The notes under the pieces: model-generated | Database searches by the model: none | Seen by the model: the letters and a program-made list of their open reading frames with translations, nothing else | What the model was told of the DNA's origin: nothing | Made by a program: the position numbers and the translations under genes | NCBI RefSeq assembly: GCF_013343115.1 | Contig: NZ_CP054570.1 | Span: 1,916,001 to 1,980,000 of the forward strand | DNA: 64,000 nt | From: Streptococcus sanguinis | Lineage (GTDB): Bacteria; Bacillota; Bacilli; Lactobacillales; Streptococcaceae | Direction of reading: 5' to 3' | Part shown: one piece after another, positions 44,395-51,738 of the stretch | How the letters are laid out: every line of letters starts with the position of its first letter | Position numbering within the stretch: position 1 is the stretch's first letter

Positions 44395-45141
44395 CTACTT
44401 GTTGTCTATATTAAGAATTTGGACCACATAATCCAGCTCAGCTTGATTAAGAGTGATTCGCTCGTCGTCTTCCTTAGTCGCCAGACTATAGAGCTTGTAA
44501 CCCTTATCTCCCCAGACCATGGCCGTCGCAGCCTGATCCACACCATAACGCTGTGCTGCCTTTCCCCCTGCCTCTGAGGATATATCAATAAAAAGAATCT
44601 TATCCTGGTCTTGAACTTGCGCTAAAAGTTCAGGAACAGCGCGCTGACACTTTCTGCAGGCAAGCTTATAAAACAGAATAACCCGCTTATCTTTACTCTC
44701 TATCTTCTCAAGCAACTCGGAATAGCTTCCAGCTTCCATACTAAAAATCTGCTTGGCTTGCTGGCTATCTTTATGGATGAAGATGGTCTTATCAAAACTA
44801 AACTGATTGGAAAAGAAGCTACTTACCACACCACCTAAAAGCAAGAGTAAAAAGACAAAGCACAGACAAGCAAGAGAAAGTTTCATATCACTGGCCTGTC
44901 TATATTTCTTTCCAAAAAGAAGAGGCAGCCTTGCAGAAGTCCTAGAAACGAGGTAATGGTAGGCAAAAATCAGATAGAAAAAAGGAAAGGAAAAGGAGAG
45001 GACGGACGACCAAATCAGTCTGTGACCGATATTGATACGATATTGCCATAAAAACCAGGCAAAGCAAAGGGTAAGAATAAAGCCACCTAGAACAGCAATA
45101 TCTTCTTTCTTAGTTAAGCTTAACTGGGGTTCAGTTGTCAT
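44395..45141 (-). CDS. Membrane protein with thioredoxin-like CxxC domain
   Basis: A 248-residue protein with three membrane helices in the first 120 residues (DIAVLGGFILTLCFAWFLW, VLSFSFPFFYLIFAYHYLV, LACLCFVFLLLLLGGVVSSF) and a C-terminal extracellular domain. In it, RVILFYKLACRKCQRAVPEL resembles the thioredoxin active site with CRKC, followed by the typical beta-alpha pattern (KILFIDISSEAGGKAAQRYG). It could form or reshuffle disulfides in secreted substrates or machine parts. It is encoded last in the VirD4 operon, 25 nt after the coupling ATPase. Confidence 0.75.
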   Translation of the reverse strand: MTTEPQLSLTKKEDIAVLGGFILTLCFAWFLWQYRINIGHRLIWSSVLSFSFPFFYLIFAYHYLVSRTSARLPLLFGKKYRQASDMKLSLACLCFVFLLLLLGGVVSSFFSNQFSFDKTIFIHKDSQQAKQIFSMEAGSYSELLEKIESKDKRVILFYKLACRKCQRAVPELLAQVQDQDKILFIDISSEAGGKAAQRYGVDQAATAMVWGDKGYKLYSLATKEDDERITLNQAELDYVVQILNIDNK

Positions 45142-45166
45142 AAGAGGCTCCTTCTATTATGAATAT

Positions 45167-48019
45167 TTAATCGTCCATCATCGGATTATACTTTTTGGAA
45201 ATATGTGGTTTTGCAGCCTCAGAGGATGCCTTGATACTTGGAGCATCGTCCTTGCTCTGAGCATCTAATATAGAGTTAGTAACTGGTTCTGAACTAGACG
45301 GCTGAGCCGAAGCAGGCTCAACTGGTCGGTCAGACAAACCGCTTTCTTGACTGCTTTTCTGAACTGCTGGCCGAGACTTCCCTTTATGGTCAATGCTCTT
45401 GGACGCAGCCGATTGCTTTCCTCCTTCAGACGAGCGCTTAGCCTTGTTTTTTCTAGGTTTTTCTAGAGACTCGTGTTCCTCATCCAACCCCAGAATAATA
45501 CGCTGCTCTTCTGGTGTAAAGCGGTCAAAAGGAATGACACCTTCCGAATGGCGCTCAACATAATAGCGCTCGACCTGCTCTTTCCAAATTTCGTAAGCAC
45601 GGCGATCTTCTTCATTTTCCTCTATATTAAATGGTGCCTTGTAGTTAGGATCCTTGAAAATCGGAAGCTCAAAGGATGGCGTCGGCGTAACCTTGACTAG
45701 CTCACTCTCTTCATCATCAATGACATGAACCCCAGCAAACTGGAATTTTTCCAAGCGGAAGAGCTCAGAGCTATTAGTCACATCTTCCTCAGCAATTTCC
45801 TCTCGGTAAGATGAAGCATTGTTGTCATTGCCTGCCAACATATCTACGCTGCCTTTATTGGTCATCCGACTGACCTTCTTTTCCGTTCCGGCCCGCTCTA
45901 CGATAGTTTCTGTTGACTTATTGGAACTACCTTGGAAAACAAAAATATTCCGATAAGAGTTGAGCAGAGCAGCCGTATCTGAAGCTCCCAGGCTAGCCTC
46001 AATCTGCTCATAATTCTGGTAAAGACCCAGCACTGCCGTATTATACTTGCGGCATTGATTGAGGAAGCGCTCGGTATTGGGTGTTGTCACCCAGCCGTAC
46101 TCATCTTCGATAATGGAAAAGAATGGATCCAACGTGCTAGAATTCCGTCTAAGAACCCCTTTCTGCACAATCATATCCGTAATCTGACCAATCATACGGG
46201 AGCTGTCATCGTCTACAGGACCACGGGCTGTATTGACCAATAAAAAGCCCCCCGTTTTCAGAAGAATATCAATATCCTTGGTGGACTGAGAGAAGAAAAT
46301 CCGTCGCACCAAGTCAGAAGAAGCCAGTTTACGAATGGTATTTTTCATACCTTCAATATTAGCATCATGGGTGATGTACTCAACACCCGTCCGCGGATCT
46401 TCTTTATAAGCATCTGCAAAGTAATGGTAGGTCGTATTGATGATTTTATTTTTAGACTCAGCATCTCGTTTTTGATTAAACGCCTTGCGCAACTTAGGCG
46501 ACATATGGGAATCAAAGCGAGATGGGAGACCACCTTGTTTGACAAACTCTTCCTTTTCAAGATTGTAGAGCTCCTGATAAGGTCTTTCATAGAGTCGTTG
46601 GAACTCTCGCTCACTGGCATCTCGATACACTTTAAAGAGCTTCAAGCGCTTGATGACCAGAGAAGGAATTTCCAGCAAATCATAAAACTCACTGAGGGTT
46701 GGGGACCCGCCATTGAGATTCACATCCAGATAGCTATTTTCAATCCGAGATGTAGATTTCAGCATGAAGACCAGATTGCGGACATAGGCCTGCTCTGCGT
46801 TTTTAAAGAAAGTATTTCCACCGCTGCTACCACCTTCATCCGCGAAATTACGTATCAAATCCGAAGTCAGACCTGCAGCTGTATTTGTCTCTGCATCAAA
46901 GATATTAATACCATCAGTGTCTTCCTTAGTCGGATCAACCAGCCAGATCATCTCTTCCGGAAATCCGGTTCGCTTGATAATATCCACCGCATCATGAATC
47001 AAATCACCTGAAGGCTCATTGACATAGAAACCATTGATTAACTGCTTGCCCAAACCTTTCTCATACCATTTTTCATAGAAATCTCGCTTAGTCTCTAACA
47101 AAGTTTGTTCGTCGGAAATACCCAAAGCTGCAATCTGCTGATCCTGCTCCTGGATAAATTTGGCATATTCTCTCAGATAAACAGTCACATTGCGGGCATC
47201 CTGAACAATAGTCGGCTTAGCAATGGCAACAGACTTACCAGAACCTATCGGACCAAACCCTGCTGTGTGCAAGCGTCTGACATCTGTTTTGAGAATGACA
47301 TCATCCCCAATGTCCGAATTGCGCCCCAAACGGATATAGGCATCGCCGTCTCTGTCCAAATCGTTAAATAAATGAGTCACTTTCTTATGCTTAAAGAAGC
47401 GTTTTTTCAACCACCGCTTCATCATATCATCATAGACAACAATCTCACTGCTGTAGGAATTATAGAGCAGATAGACAAAGAGAAAGACTGGTGCAATCAA
47501 AAGCAAAGTATTCCAAAATTGATTACCAATCAGTGGCGATAGAGTCTTATAGTCAAAATAGGTATTCCCTTCTTTGAGAAAGTCACTGGCAGCCACATAC
47601 ATCTGATTGAGCATGGCAATGATATAATTATTCAAAGTCAAAACAATAATATCTATGCTGGATATCAGAGCTGATAGAAAGGATAGAAAAATATAACGTC
47701 GCATAGTCTGGCTGCGATCATTTTCTTTGAAATCTTTCCTTTCTTTAAACAGCAGGTAGCGTTGGCGGCTCGTCAGATTCGTGTGCCACAGCCCCAGATA
47801 AAGAGACAGGAAGACGGACAAAAAGAGAACAATAAACAGAAATAGAAACAAGCCAAAACTAACTTGCTTTCTCATAACAGCCAGCAGCATGACTCCTGTA
47901 AGACTAGCAGTACCAAAAAGAAAAAGTGCCCAAATCACCTTTCTCAGCAAAAAGATCACATAATCAATACTTCGATGTCCTTTTAGTTTATAAGGTAATT
48001 TTGAAAGTAAAAATAGCAT
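45167..48019 (-). CDS. VirD4-like coupling ATPase
   Basis: A 950-residue membrane ATPase of the TraG/VirD4 family. It has four N-terminal helices (residues about 24-48, 53-78, 108-135, 168-188), then the NTPase domain with intact Walker A GFGPIGSGKSVAIAKPT (254-270) and Walker B FFSIIEDEYGWV (about 640). The later VLGLYQNYEQIEASLG is the TraM-recognition region of the family. The last 150 residues are Lys/Ser/Pro-rich and probably disordered. Coupling proteins select substrates and deliver them to the channel. With no relaxase gene nearby, the likely cargo is protein. It is longer than most family members because of the tail. Confidence 0.87.
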   Translation of the reverse strand: MLFLLSKLPYKLKGHRSIDYVIFLLRKVIWALFLFGTASLTGVMLLAVMRKQVSFGLFLFLFIVLFLSVFLSLYLGLWHTNLTSRQRYLLFKERKDFKENDRSQTMRRYIFLSFLSALISSIDIIVLTLNNYIIAMLNQMYVAASDFLKEGNTYFDYKTLSPLIGNQFWNTLLLIAPVFLFVYLLYNSYSSEIVVYDDMMKRWLKKRFFKHKKVTHLFNDLDRDGDAYIRLGRNSDIGDDVILKTDVRRLHTAGFGPIGSGKSVAIAKPTIVQDARNVTVYLREYAKFIQEQDQQIAALGISDEQTLLETKRDFYEKWYEKGLGKQLINGFYVNEPSGDLIHDAVDIIKRTGFPEEMIWLVDPTKEDTDGINIFDAETNTAAGLTSDLIRNFADEGGSSGGNTFFKNAEQAYVRNLVFMLKSTSRIENSYLDVNLNGGSPTLSEFYDLLEIPSLVIKRLKLFKVYRDASEREFQRLYERPYQELYNLEKEEFVKQGGLPSRFDSHMSPKLRKAFNQKRDAESKNKIINTTYHYFADAYKEDPRTGVEYITHDANIEGMKNTIRKLASSDLVRRIFFSQSTKDIDILLKTGGFLLVNTARGPVDDDSSRMIGQITDMIVQKGVLRRNSSTLDPFFSIIEDEYGWVTTPNTERFLNQCRKYNTAVLGLYQNYEQIEASLGASDTAALLNSYRNIFVFQGSSNKSTETIVERAGTEKKVSRMTNKGSVDMLAGNDNNASSYREEIAEEDVTNSSELFRLEKFQFAGVHVIDDEESELVKVTPTPSFELPIFKDPNYKAPFNIEENEEDRRAYEIWKEQVERYYVERHSEGVIPFDRFTPEEQRIILGLDEEHESLEKPRKNKAKRSSEGGKQSAASKSIDHKGKSRPAVQKSSQESGLSDRPVEPASAQPSSSEPVTNSILDAQSKDDAPSIKASSEAAKPHISKKYNPMMDD

Positions 48020-48026
48020 GAAAACC

Positions 48027-48491
48027 TCACTTCACCAACCCAATCATAATCTCTAATAAGCCAACAATACCGGCCGTCATCGCAAAAGCGACGTAAAAAT
48101 ACAGACGCTGACGCTGTCGGCTCTCTTCCCGCTCAATAATCAAATATTGATAACGATAGATATAGTGCTGAATAATGGAAAAAGTCGGTACCAGAGCTAG
48201 AATCAAAACCTGCAGAATACGCAGCAAATAAACCAAACTCTTTTCCTCCATTCCAGGCAAACTACCTTTTGAAAATAGCAGAGCTAGAACTGCGATAGAG
48301 CCAAAGCGAAAAATATAAAACAATGACACCGAAATCAGGAAGGCCAAGCCAGACTTCCGTTTTCGTTCGACATTGTTGGTCTGATCGCCAACTACCCAAC
48401 CAATTCCAGATATGATAATGGCTAGTCCGATAATAATTTCAGCAACAATAATCACATAGTACATGATATGATTTAAAAAAGTTGAGTCCAA
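48027..48491 (-). CDS. Four-helix membrane protein of the VirD4 operon
   Basis: A 154-residue protein with four hydrophobic helices (YVIIVAEIIIGLAIIISGIG, AFLISVSLFYIFRFGSIAV, ILQVLILALVPTFSIIQHY, YVAFAMTAGIVGLLEIMIG) and two basic loops. No family is recognised. The start is a TTG with AAAGGAG seven nt upstream. It is 7 nt before the VirD4-like gene and heads this operon. Its promoter does not show the locus box; a TATAAA at about 48548 is the only candidate. Confidence 0.72.
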   Translation of the reverse strand: MDSTFLNHIMYYVIIVAEIIIGLAIIISGIGWVVGDQTNNVERKRKSGLAFLISVSLFYIFRFGSIAVLALLFSKGSLPGMEEKSLVYLLRILQVLILALVPTFSIIQHYIYRYQYLIIEREESRQRQRLYFYVAFAMTAGIVGLLEIMIGLVK

Positions 48492-48632
48492 CCTGCTGCT
48501 CCTTTTCTAAAAGAGGCTTAGAAAATCATGTTTCAGCCTCACCTTTTTATAGCAAAAACTTCCTGACATCCCAGTCACTTACTCAATAGCAGATGATTGC
48601 TTGTAGATACAAGCCGAGATGAAAAAGCGAAA

Positions 48633-48664
48633 GGAACGAAATATTTATCATTTCATCTCGTTCC
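48633..48664 (-). terminator. Terminator of the S1-like gene
   Basis: Stem GGAACGA/TCGTTCC with an 18-nt loop, followed on the minus strand by TTTCGCTTTTT, 7 nt past the stop at 48671. Confidence 0.75.
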
Positions 48665-48670
48665 GCCATT

Positions 48671-49882
48671 CTACCTGTCAAAGAAATCCTCCAAGCCAGC
48701 ATGCTCGCTGAAAGTTGAGTTATAAACAACAGTAGCTCGAATTTTCAGATAAGATTTGCCCGCTTTGTCTGTGACCGTCTCATAACTGCCTTGACGCAGA
48801 ACCACTGATATTTTCTGCTTTCTCTGAAAAAGTTGAGGTGTCAAACGTTCATTGGCTACCAACCGAACTGGGTAACCATAAGCTCCGTCCATTTCAAAAT
48901 AATGCCCCTTGATTTCGTTGAAGTCTGTGATATATCCCGAAGCAACTGTTCCCGGGCCAGCATCAATAAAATCTCTGACAACCGCTTCCGGATCTTTTTC
49001 CAAAGAAAGCCGCTCGCCAACTAAGTTTGGGGAGTTCCCCTCAATCCCTAGGCGTTGTCGTTTGTCGTCCGCCTGTTCATAACGGCCGCGCAAAAATTTG
49101 AAATCCACCAACTCTCCGATAGCTGCATAATCTTCTGTCTTCAAAACGCGTGAATGATAGCGATAGCTAAAAAGTTTGTTGGGAATAAAAACCCGCTCCA
49201 GATTGGCGGTCAGCACAAAAACACCATTGTCAGAAATATAGTTAATCATGCCTTTTTGAACATCATGGATAGGTGAGTGTTCTCCACCTTCTTCCAGCTC
49301 CTGTAACACTTGACTGTTGAGCAAGTATTCTGCGATATTAATATCACCCAGAGCTACATATTCATTTTCAAGTGGTTGGTCTTCTTGTTTTTTTAGGGCA
49401 TCATAACGTTTAGCAAAAACAACTTGCTTCAAATCAATAATCTTCACTGGAAAAACCTGACCAACCATCCGTCTCAAATCGGTAGGTTGGTAGAAGCCAG
49501 CGATATGCTGAGGAACGTAAATCGTCAGCCCCTGATATTCTTTCTTGGTCGGTCGACAGATGACAATGTCTTCAAAAAAGACTTGTCCTTGACTTTCTGA
49601 CACATGCTTCGCAGAGTCTATGATTCCTACTGCGCGACAAGAAATGATAGATGAAAGAGCCGCCGTTTCCTTGGCCTTGTTGCCAATGTCATGGCGATTG
49701 AAATTCCGTCCAACTGCATTAGCATAGCCTTCCAGACTACGAGGAATCCTATCAGCTGTCTCAAGCCAGTCTTTATCGGTCTCTAAGAGACTAGCCACAT
49801 ATTTCGAATCAATCGTAAGGCCATTTTTAACAACCTTTTTGACATCAGGGTGAGTCCGTTCAATTTCCTTAATTCTTTTCAT
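48671..49882 (-). CDS. Soluble protein with S1/OB-fold-like repeats, secretion locus
   Basis: A 403-residue cytosolic protein. The segment DVQKGMINYISDNGVFVLTANLERVFIPNKLFS has the rhythm of an S1 RNA-binding domain (G-x-V...G-V-F-V...F-I-P), and similar OB-like strands recur (VGQVFPVKIIDLKQVVF; ASGYITDFNEIKGHYFEM). No enzyme motif is seen. It is the first gene of the locus in the reading direction apart from a 59-residue gene and has the best copy of the locus promoter. Possible roles are RNA or nucleotide sensing, or substrate handling. Confidence 0.68.
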   Translation of the reverse strand: MKRIKEIERTHPDVKKVVKNGLTIDSKYVASLLETDKDWLETADRIPRSLEGYANAVGRNFNRHDIGNKAKETAALSSIISCRAVGIIDSAKHVSESQGQVFFEDIVICRPTKKEYQGLTIYVPQHIAGFYQPTDLRRMVGQVFPVKIIDLKQVVFAKRYDALKKQEDQPLENEYVALGDINIAEYLLNSQVLQELEEGGEHSPIHDVQKGMINYISDNGVFVLTANLERVFIPNKLFSYRYHSRVLKTEDYAAIGELVDFKFLRGRYEQADDKRQRLGIEGNSPNLVGERLSLEKDPEAVVRDFIDAGPGTVASGYITDFNEIKGHYFEMDGAYGYPVRLVANERLTPQLFQRKQKISVVLRQGSYETVTDKAGKSYLKIRATVVYNSTFSEHAGLEDFFDR

Positions 49883-49926
49883 AACAGCCTTTCTATACCA
49901 AAGAATGAGAGTTTATACTAGTATCT

Positions 49927-49968
49927 ATTATATAGAAAAATCCAGCTATTAATGTTTATGATAAAAAG
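49927..49968 (-). promoter_or_regulatory. Locus-type promoter of the S1-like gene
   Basis: TATAAT (49927-49932), 22 nt, box CTTTTTATCATAAA (49955-49968). It matches the box at 44017 over 18 nt, including the following CATT. Confidence 0.82.
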
Positions 49969-49985
49969 AGACATCTTGCTGCAGC

Positions 49986-50012
49986 AAAAAAGCTGAGACA
50001 TCTTGCCTCAAC
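49986..50012 (-). terminator. Terminator of the 59-residue gene
   Basis: Short stem GTTGAG/CTCAGC (one G-U pair) with a 9-nt loop followed by six T on the minus strand. Confidence 0.65.
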
Positions 50013-50064
50013 CTTTAGAGAAAATAATTATACATCTATTTGAATCTAACAGCAAGTGACAACA

Positions 50065-50244
50065 TTACCACAAAAGCCGCCAGATCTGATAGCCTAGAAA
50101 AAGTGTCAGACTCGGCACTAGCAATGCCCAATAGGGAAAGTGCTTTTTCCGAATGCCAAGCAGCACATAAAAAGTAAAAACAAGATCCAAAATCAACAAA
50201 CGAACATAATCATTGCCCAACAAATGATACCAAGAGCTTCCCAT
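50065..50244 (-). CDS. 59-residue two-helix membrane protein
   Basis: A small gene starting MGSSWYHLLGNDYVRLL with AGGAG nine nt upstream. The protein has two hydrophobic segments (LILDLVFTFYVLLGI and WALLVPSLTLFLGYQIW) separated by RKKHFPY, a hairpin-like topology. It is the rightmost gene of the locus, and its upstream region carries a weaker version of the locus box at the right distance from TATAAT. Function unknown. Confidence 0.72.
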   Translation of the reverse strand: MGSSWYHLLGNDYVRLLILDLVFTFYVLLGIRKKHFPYWALLVPSLTLFLGYQIWRLLW

Positions 50245-50330
50245 GTAGCTTCTCCTATTTCTTACAGTATTCTTACTTTCAGGTCTAATTCAGTAGCTTT
50301 GTCCTATAGTTGAAAGCAATTCCTGCTAAA

Positions 50331-50373
50331 ATTATAGCATATTCTCAACTCTATGCCCATCTATGATCAATAC
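50331..50373 (-). promoter_or_regulatory. Weaker locus-type promoter of the 59-residue gene
   Basis: TATAAT (50331-50336), 23 nt, box-like GTATTGATCATAGA on the coding strand (50360-50373). About ten of 14 box positions match. Confidence 0.5.
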
Positions 50374-50389
50374 GAATCAAGCAGTAAAA

Positions 50390-50413
50390 AACGCAGATAA
50401 GCCTGTCTGCGTT
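50390..50413 (-). terminator. Terminator of msmK
   Basis: Stem AACGCAGA/TCTGCGTT with an 8-nt loop followed by TTTTTT on the minus strand, 18 nt past the msmK stop. Confidence 0.88.
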
Positions 50414-50430
50414 CTTTGTTTATCAACTGA

Positions 50431-51561
50431 TTAATAGACTGTCTTCTCTGTCTCTGGATCAAAGAAGTGCGCTTTATTGAGGTCAAAGCCTAGGTCAATA
50501 CCCGCACCAGTTTCTAGGTAGTCCCGTGAATCCACACGCGCTACAAACTCACTAGAACCCACTTGGCAGTAGAGATGGGACTCTGCTCCCAGCAATTCTG
50601 AAACAGAAATTTTGGCATGCACAACTGAATTCGGGAAAGTTTCCAAGAAAGCAGCTTCCGCATTGATATCTTCCGGACGAATACCAAAGATCAGTTCCTT
50701 GCCCTCGTAACCTTTCTCCCGCAGAACCTTGAGAGCTCCTTCTGGTACAGTCAAGCGCAGACCTTCTGCGACAATCTCATTCCCTTCAAGTTTAACTGGG
50801 ATGAAGTTCATAGCTGGGCTACCGATGAAGCCAGCAACGAACTTATTAACTGGGTTGTTATAGACTTCCTGCGGCGTACCAATCTGCTCCACTCGTCCAA
50901 TCGTTCCAGTTCCAGCGGGATTCTTGGTCGCTGACATGATAACGATACGATCCGCCAAGGTCATAGCTTCAGTCTGGTCATGGGTAACATAGATAGTTGT
51001 TGCCCCGATACGGCGGTGAATCTTGGCAATCTCTGCCCGCATGGACACACGCAACTTAGCATCCAAGTTAGACAGAGGCTCATCCATAAGGAAAACCTTT
51101 GCATCCCGAACGATTGCACGTCCCATTGCTACCCGCTGACGCTGACCACCAGACAAGTCGGCTGGCTTACGCTGCAAGAATTCCTTCAAGCCTAGGATTT
51201 CTGCTGCTTCATTAACCCGTTTGTCAATATCTTCCTTGCTGTACTTGCGCAGCTTAAGACCAAAGGCCATGTTGTCGTAGACAGTCATATGCGGATAAAG
51301 GGCATAGTTCTGGAAGACCATAGCGATATCACGGTCTTTGGGCGCCACATCATTGACCACTGTACCGTCAATAGAGGCAGTTCCTTCTGTGATGTCCTCA
51401 AGACCAGCAATCATACGCAGCGTAGTTGATTTTCCGCAACCGGACGGACCGACAAAGACGATAAATTCCTTGTCCTTGATGTCTAGATTGAAGTCTTCCA
51501 CTGAGTAGTGGTCGCTGTTGGGATATTTTTTATAGATATTTTTCAGATTTAATTCGACCAT
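50431..51561 (-). CDS. msmK: Shared sugar ABC-transporter ATPase MsmK
   Basis: ATPase of the MalK/UgpC group, 376 residues: Walker A GPSGCGKSTT, Q-loop FQNYALYPHMTV, signature LSGGQRQR, Walker B VFLMDEPLSNLD, H-loop VTHDQTEA, and a C-terminal TOBE-type regulatory domain (from about residue 240). It stands alone without permease or binding protein genes. That is typical of streptococcal MsmK, which energises several carbohydrate importers. Two catabolite-response-like sites flank its promoter. Confidence 0.93.
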   Translation of the reverse strand: MVELNLKNIYKKYPNSDHYSVEDFNLDIKDKEFIVFVGPSGCGKSTTLRMIAGLEDITEGTASIDGTVVNDVAPKDRDIAMVFQNYALYPHMTVYDNMAFGLKLRKYSKEDIDKRVNEAAEILGLKEFLQRKPADLSGGQRQRVAMGRAIVRDAKVFLMDEPLSNLDAKLRVSMRAEIAKIHRRIGATTIYVTHDQTEAMTLADRIVIMSATKNPAGTGTIGRVEQIGTPQEVYNNPVNKFVAGFIGSPAMNFIPVKLEGNEIVAEGLRLTVPEGALKVLREKGYEGKELIFGIRPEDINAEAAFLETFPNSVVHAKISVSELLGAESHLYCQVGSSEFVARVDSRDYLETGAGIDLGFDLNKAHFFDPETEKTVY

Positions 51562-51610
51562 AATAAGCCCCTTCTTTTGAATAAAAATATTTTCTTTTAA
51601 GCTCTCGTTT

Positions 51611-51624
51611 GAAAAGCGCTTTCA
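51611..51624 (-). promoter_or_regulatory. Catabolite response element just downstream of the msmK start site
   Basis: TGAAAGCGCTTTTC on the minus strand, 13 of 14 matches to the CcpA consensus, placed at about +3 to +16 relative to the predicted start. CcpA bound there should block transcription. Confidence 0.7.
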
Positions 51625-51632
51625 CATTGTCC

Positions 51633-51661
51633 ATTATATCGTTTTTTTTTGACTTTTTCAA
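51633..51661 (-). promoter_or_regulatory. Promoter of msmK
   Basis: Minus-strand TTGAAA, 17 nt, TATAAT. A second catabolite-like site (TGCAAACGTTTTAC, 51671-51684) lies just upstream of the -35 box. Confidence 0.82.
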
Positions 51662-51711
51662 GCACTTTTAGTAAAACGTTTGCATAATTTTTGAAAATTT
51701 TCTCCATCAGA

Positions 51712-51733
51712 AAAGAGACCAAGTGGCCTCTTT
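51712..51733 (-). terminator. Terminator of the DUF1542 adhesin gene
   Basis: Stem AAAGAGGCCA/TGGTCTCTTT on the minus strand followed by a T-rich tail, 6 nt past the stop codon. Confidence 0.85.
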
Positions 51734-51738
51734 AAAAC

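Noticed and set aside
22902..50244. Interpretation as an integrative conjugative element
   Set aside because: No integrase, relaxase, oriT-like region, replication gene or flanking att repeat was found; the only mobility gene is an IS3 transposase that inserted later.
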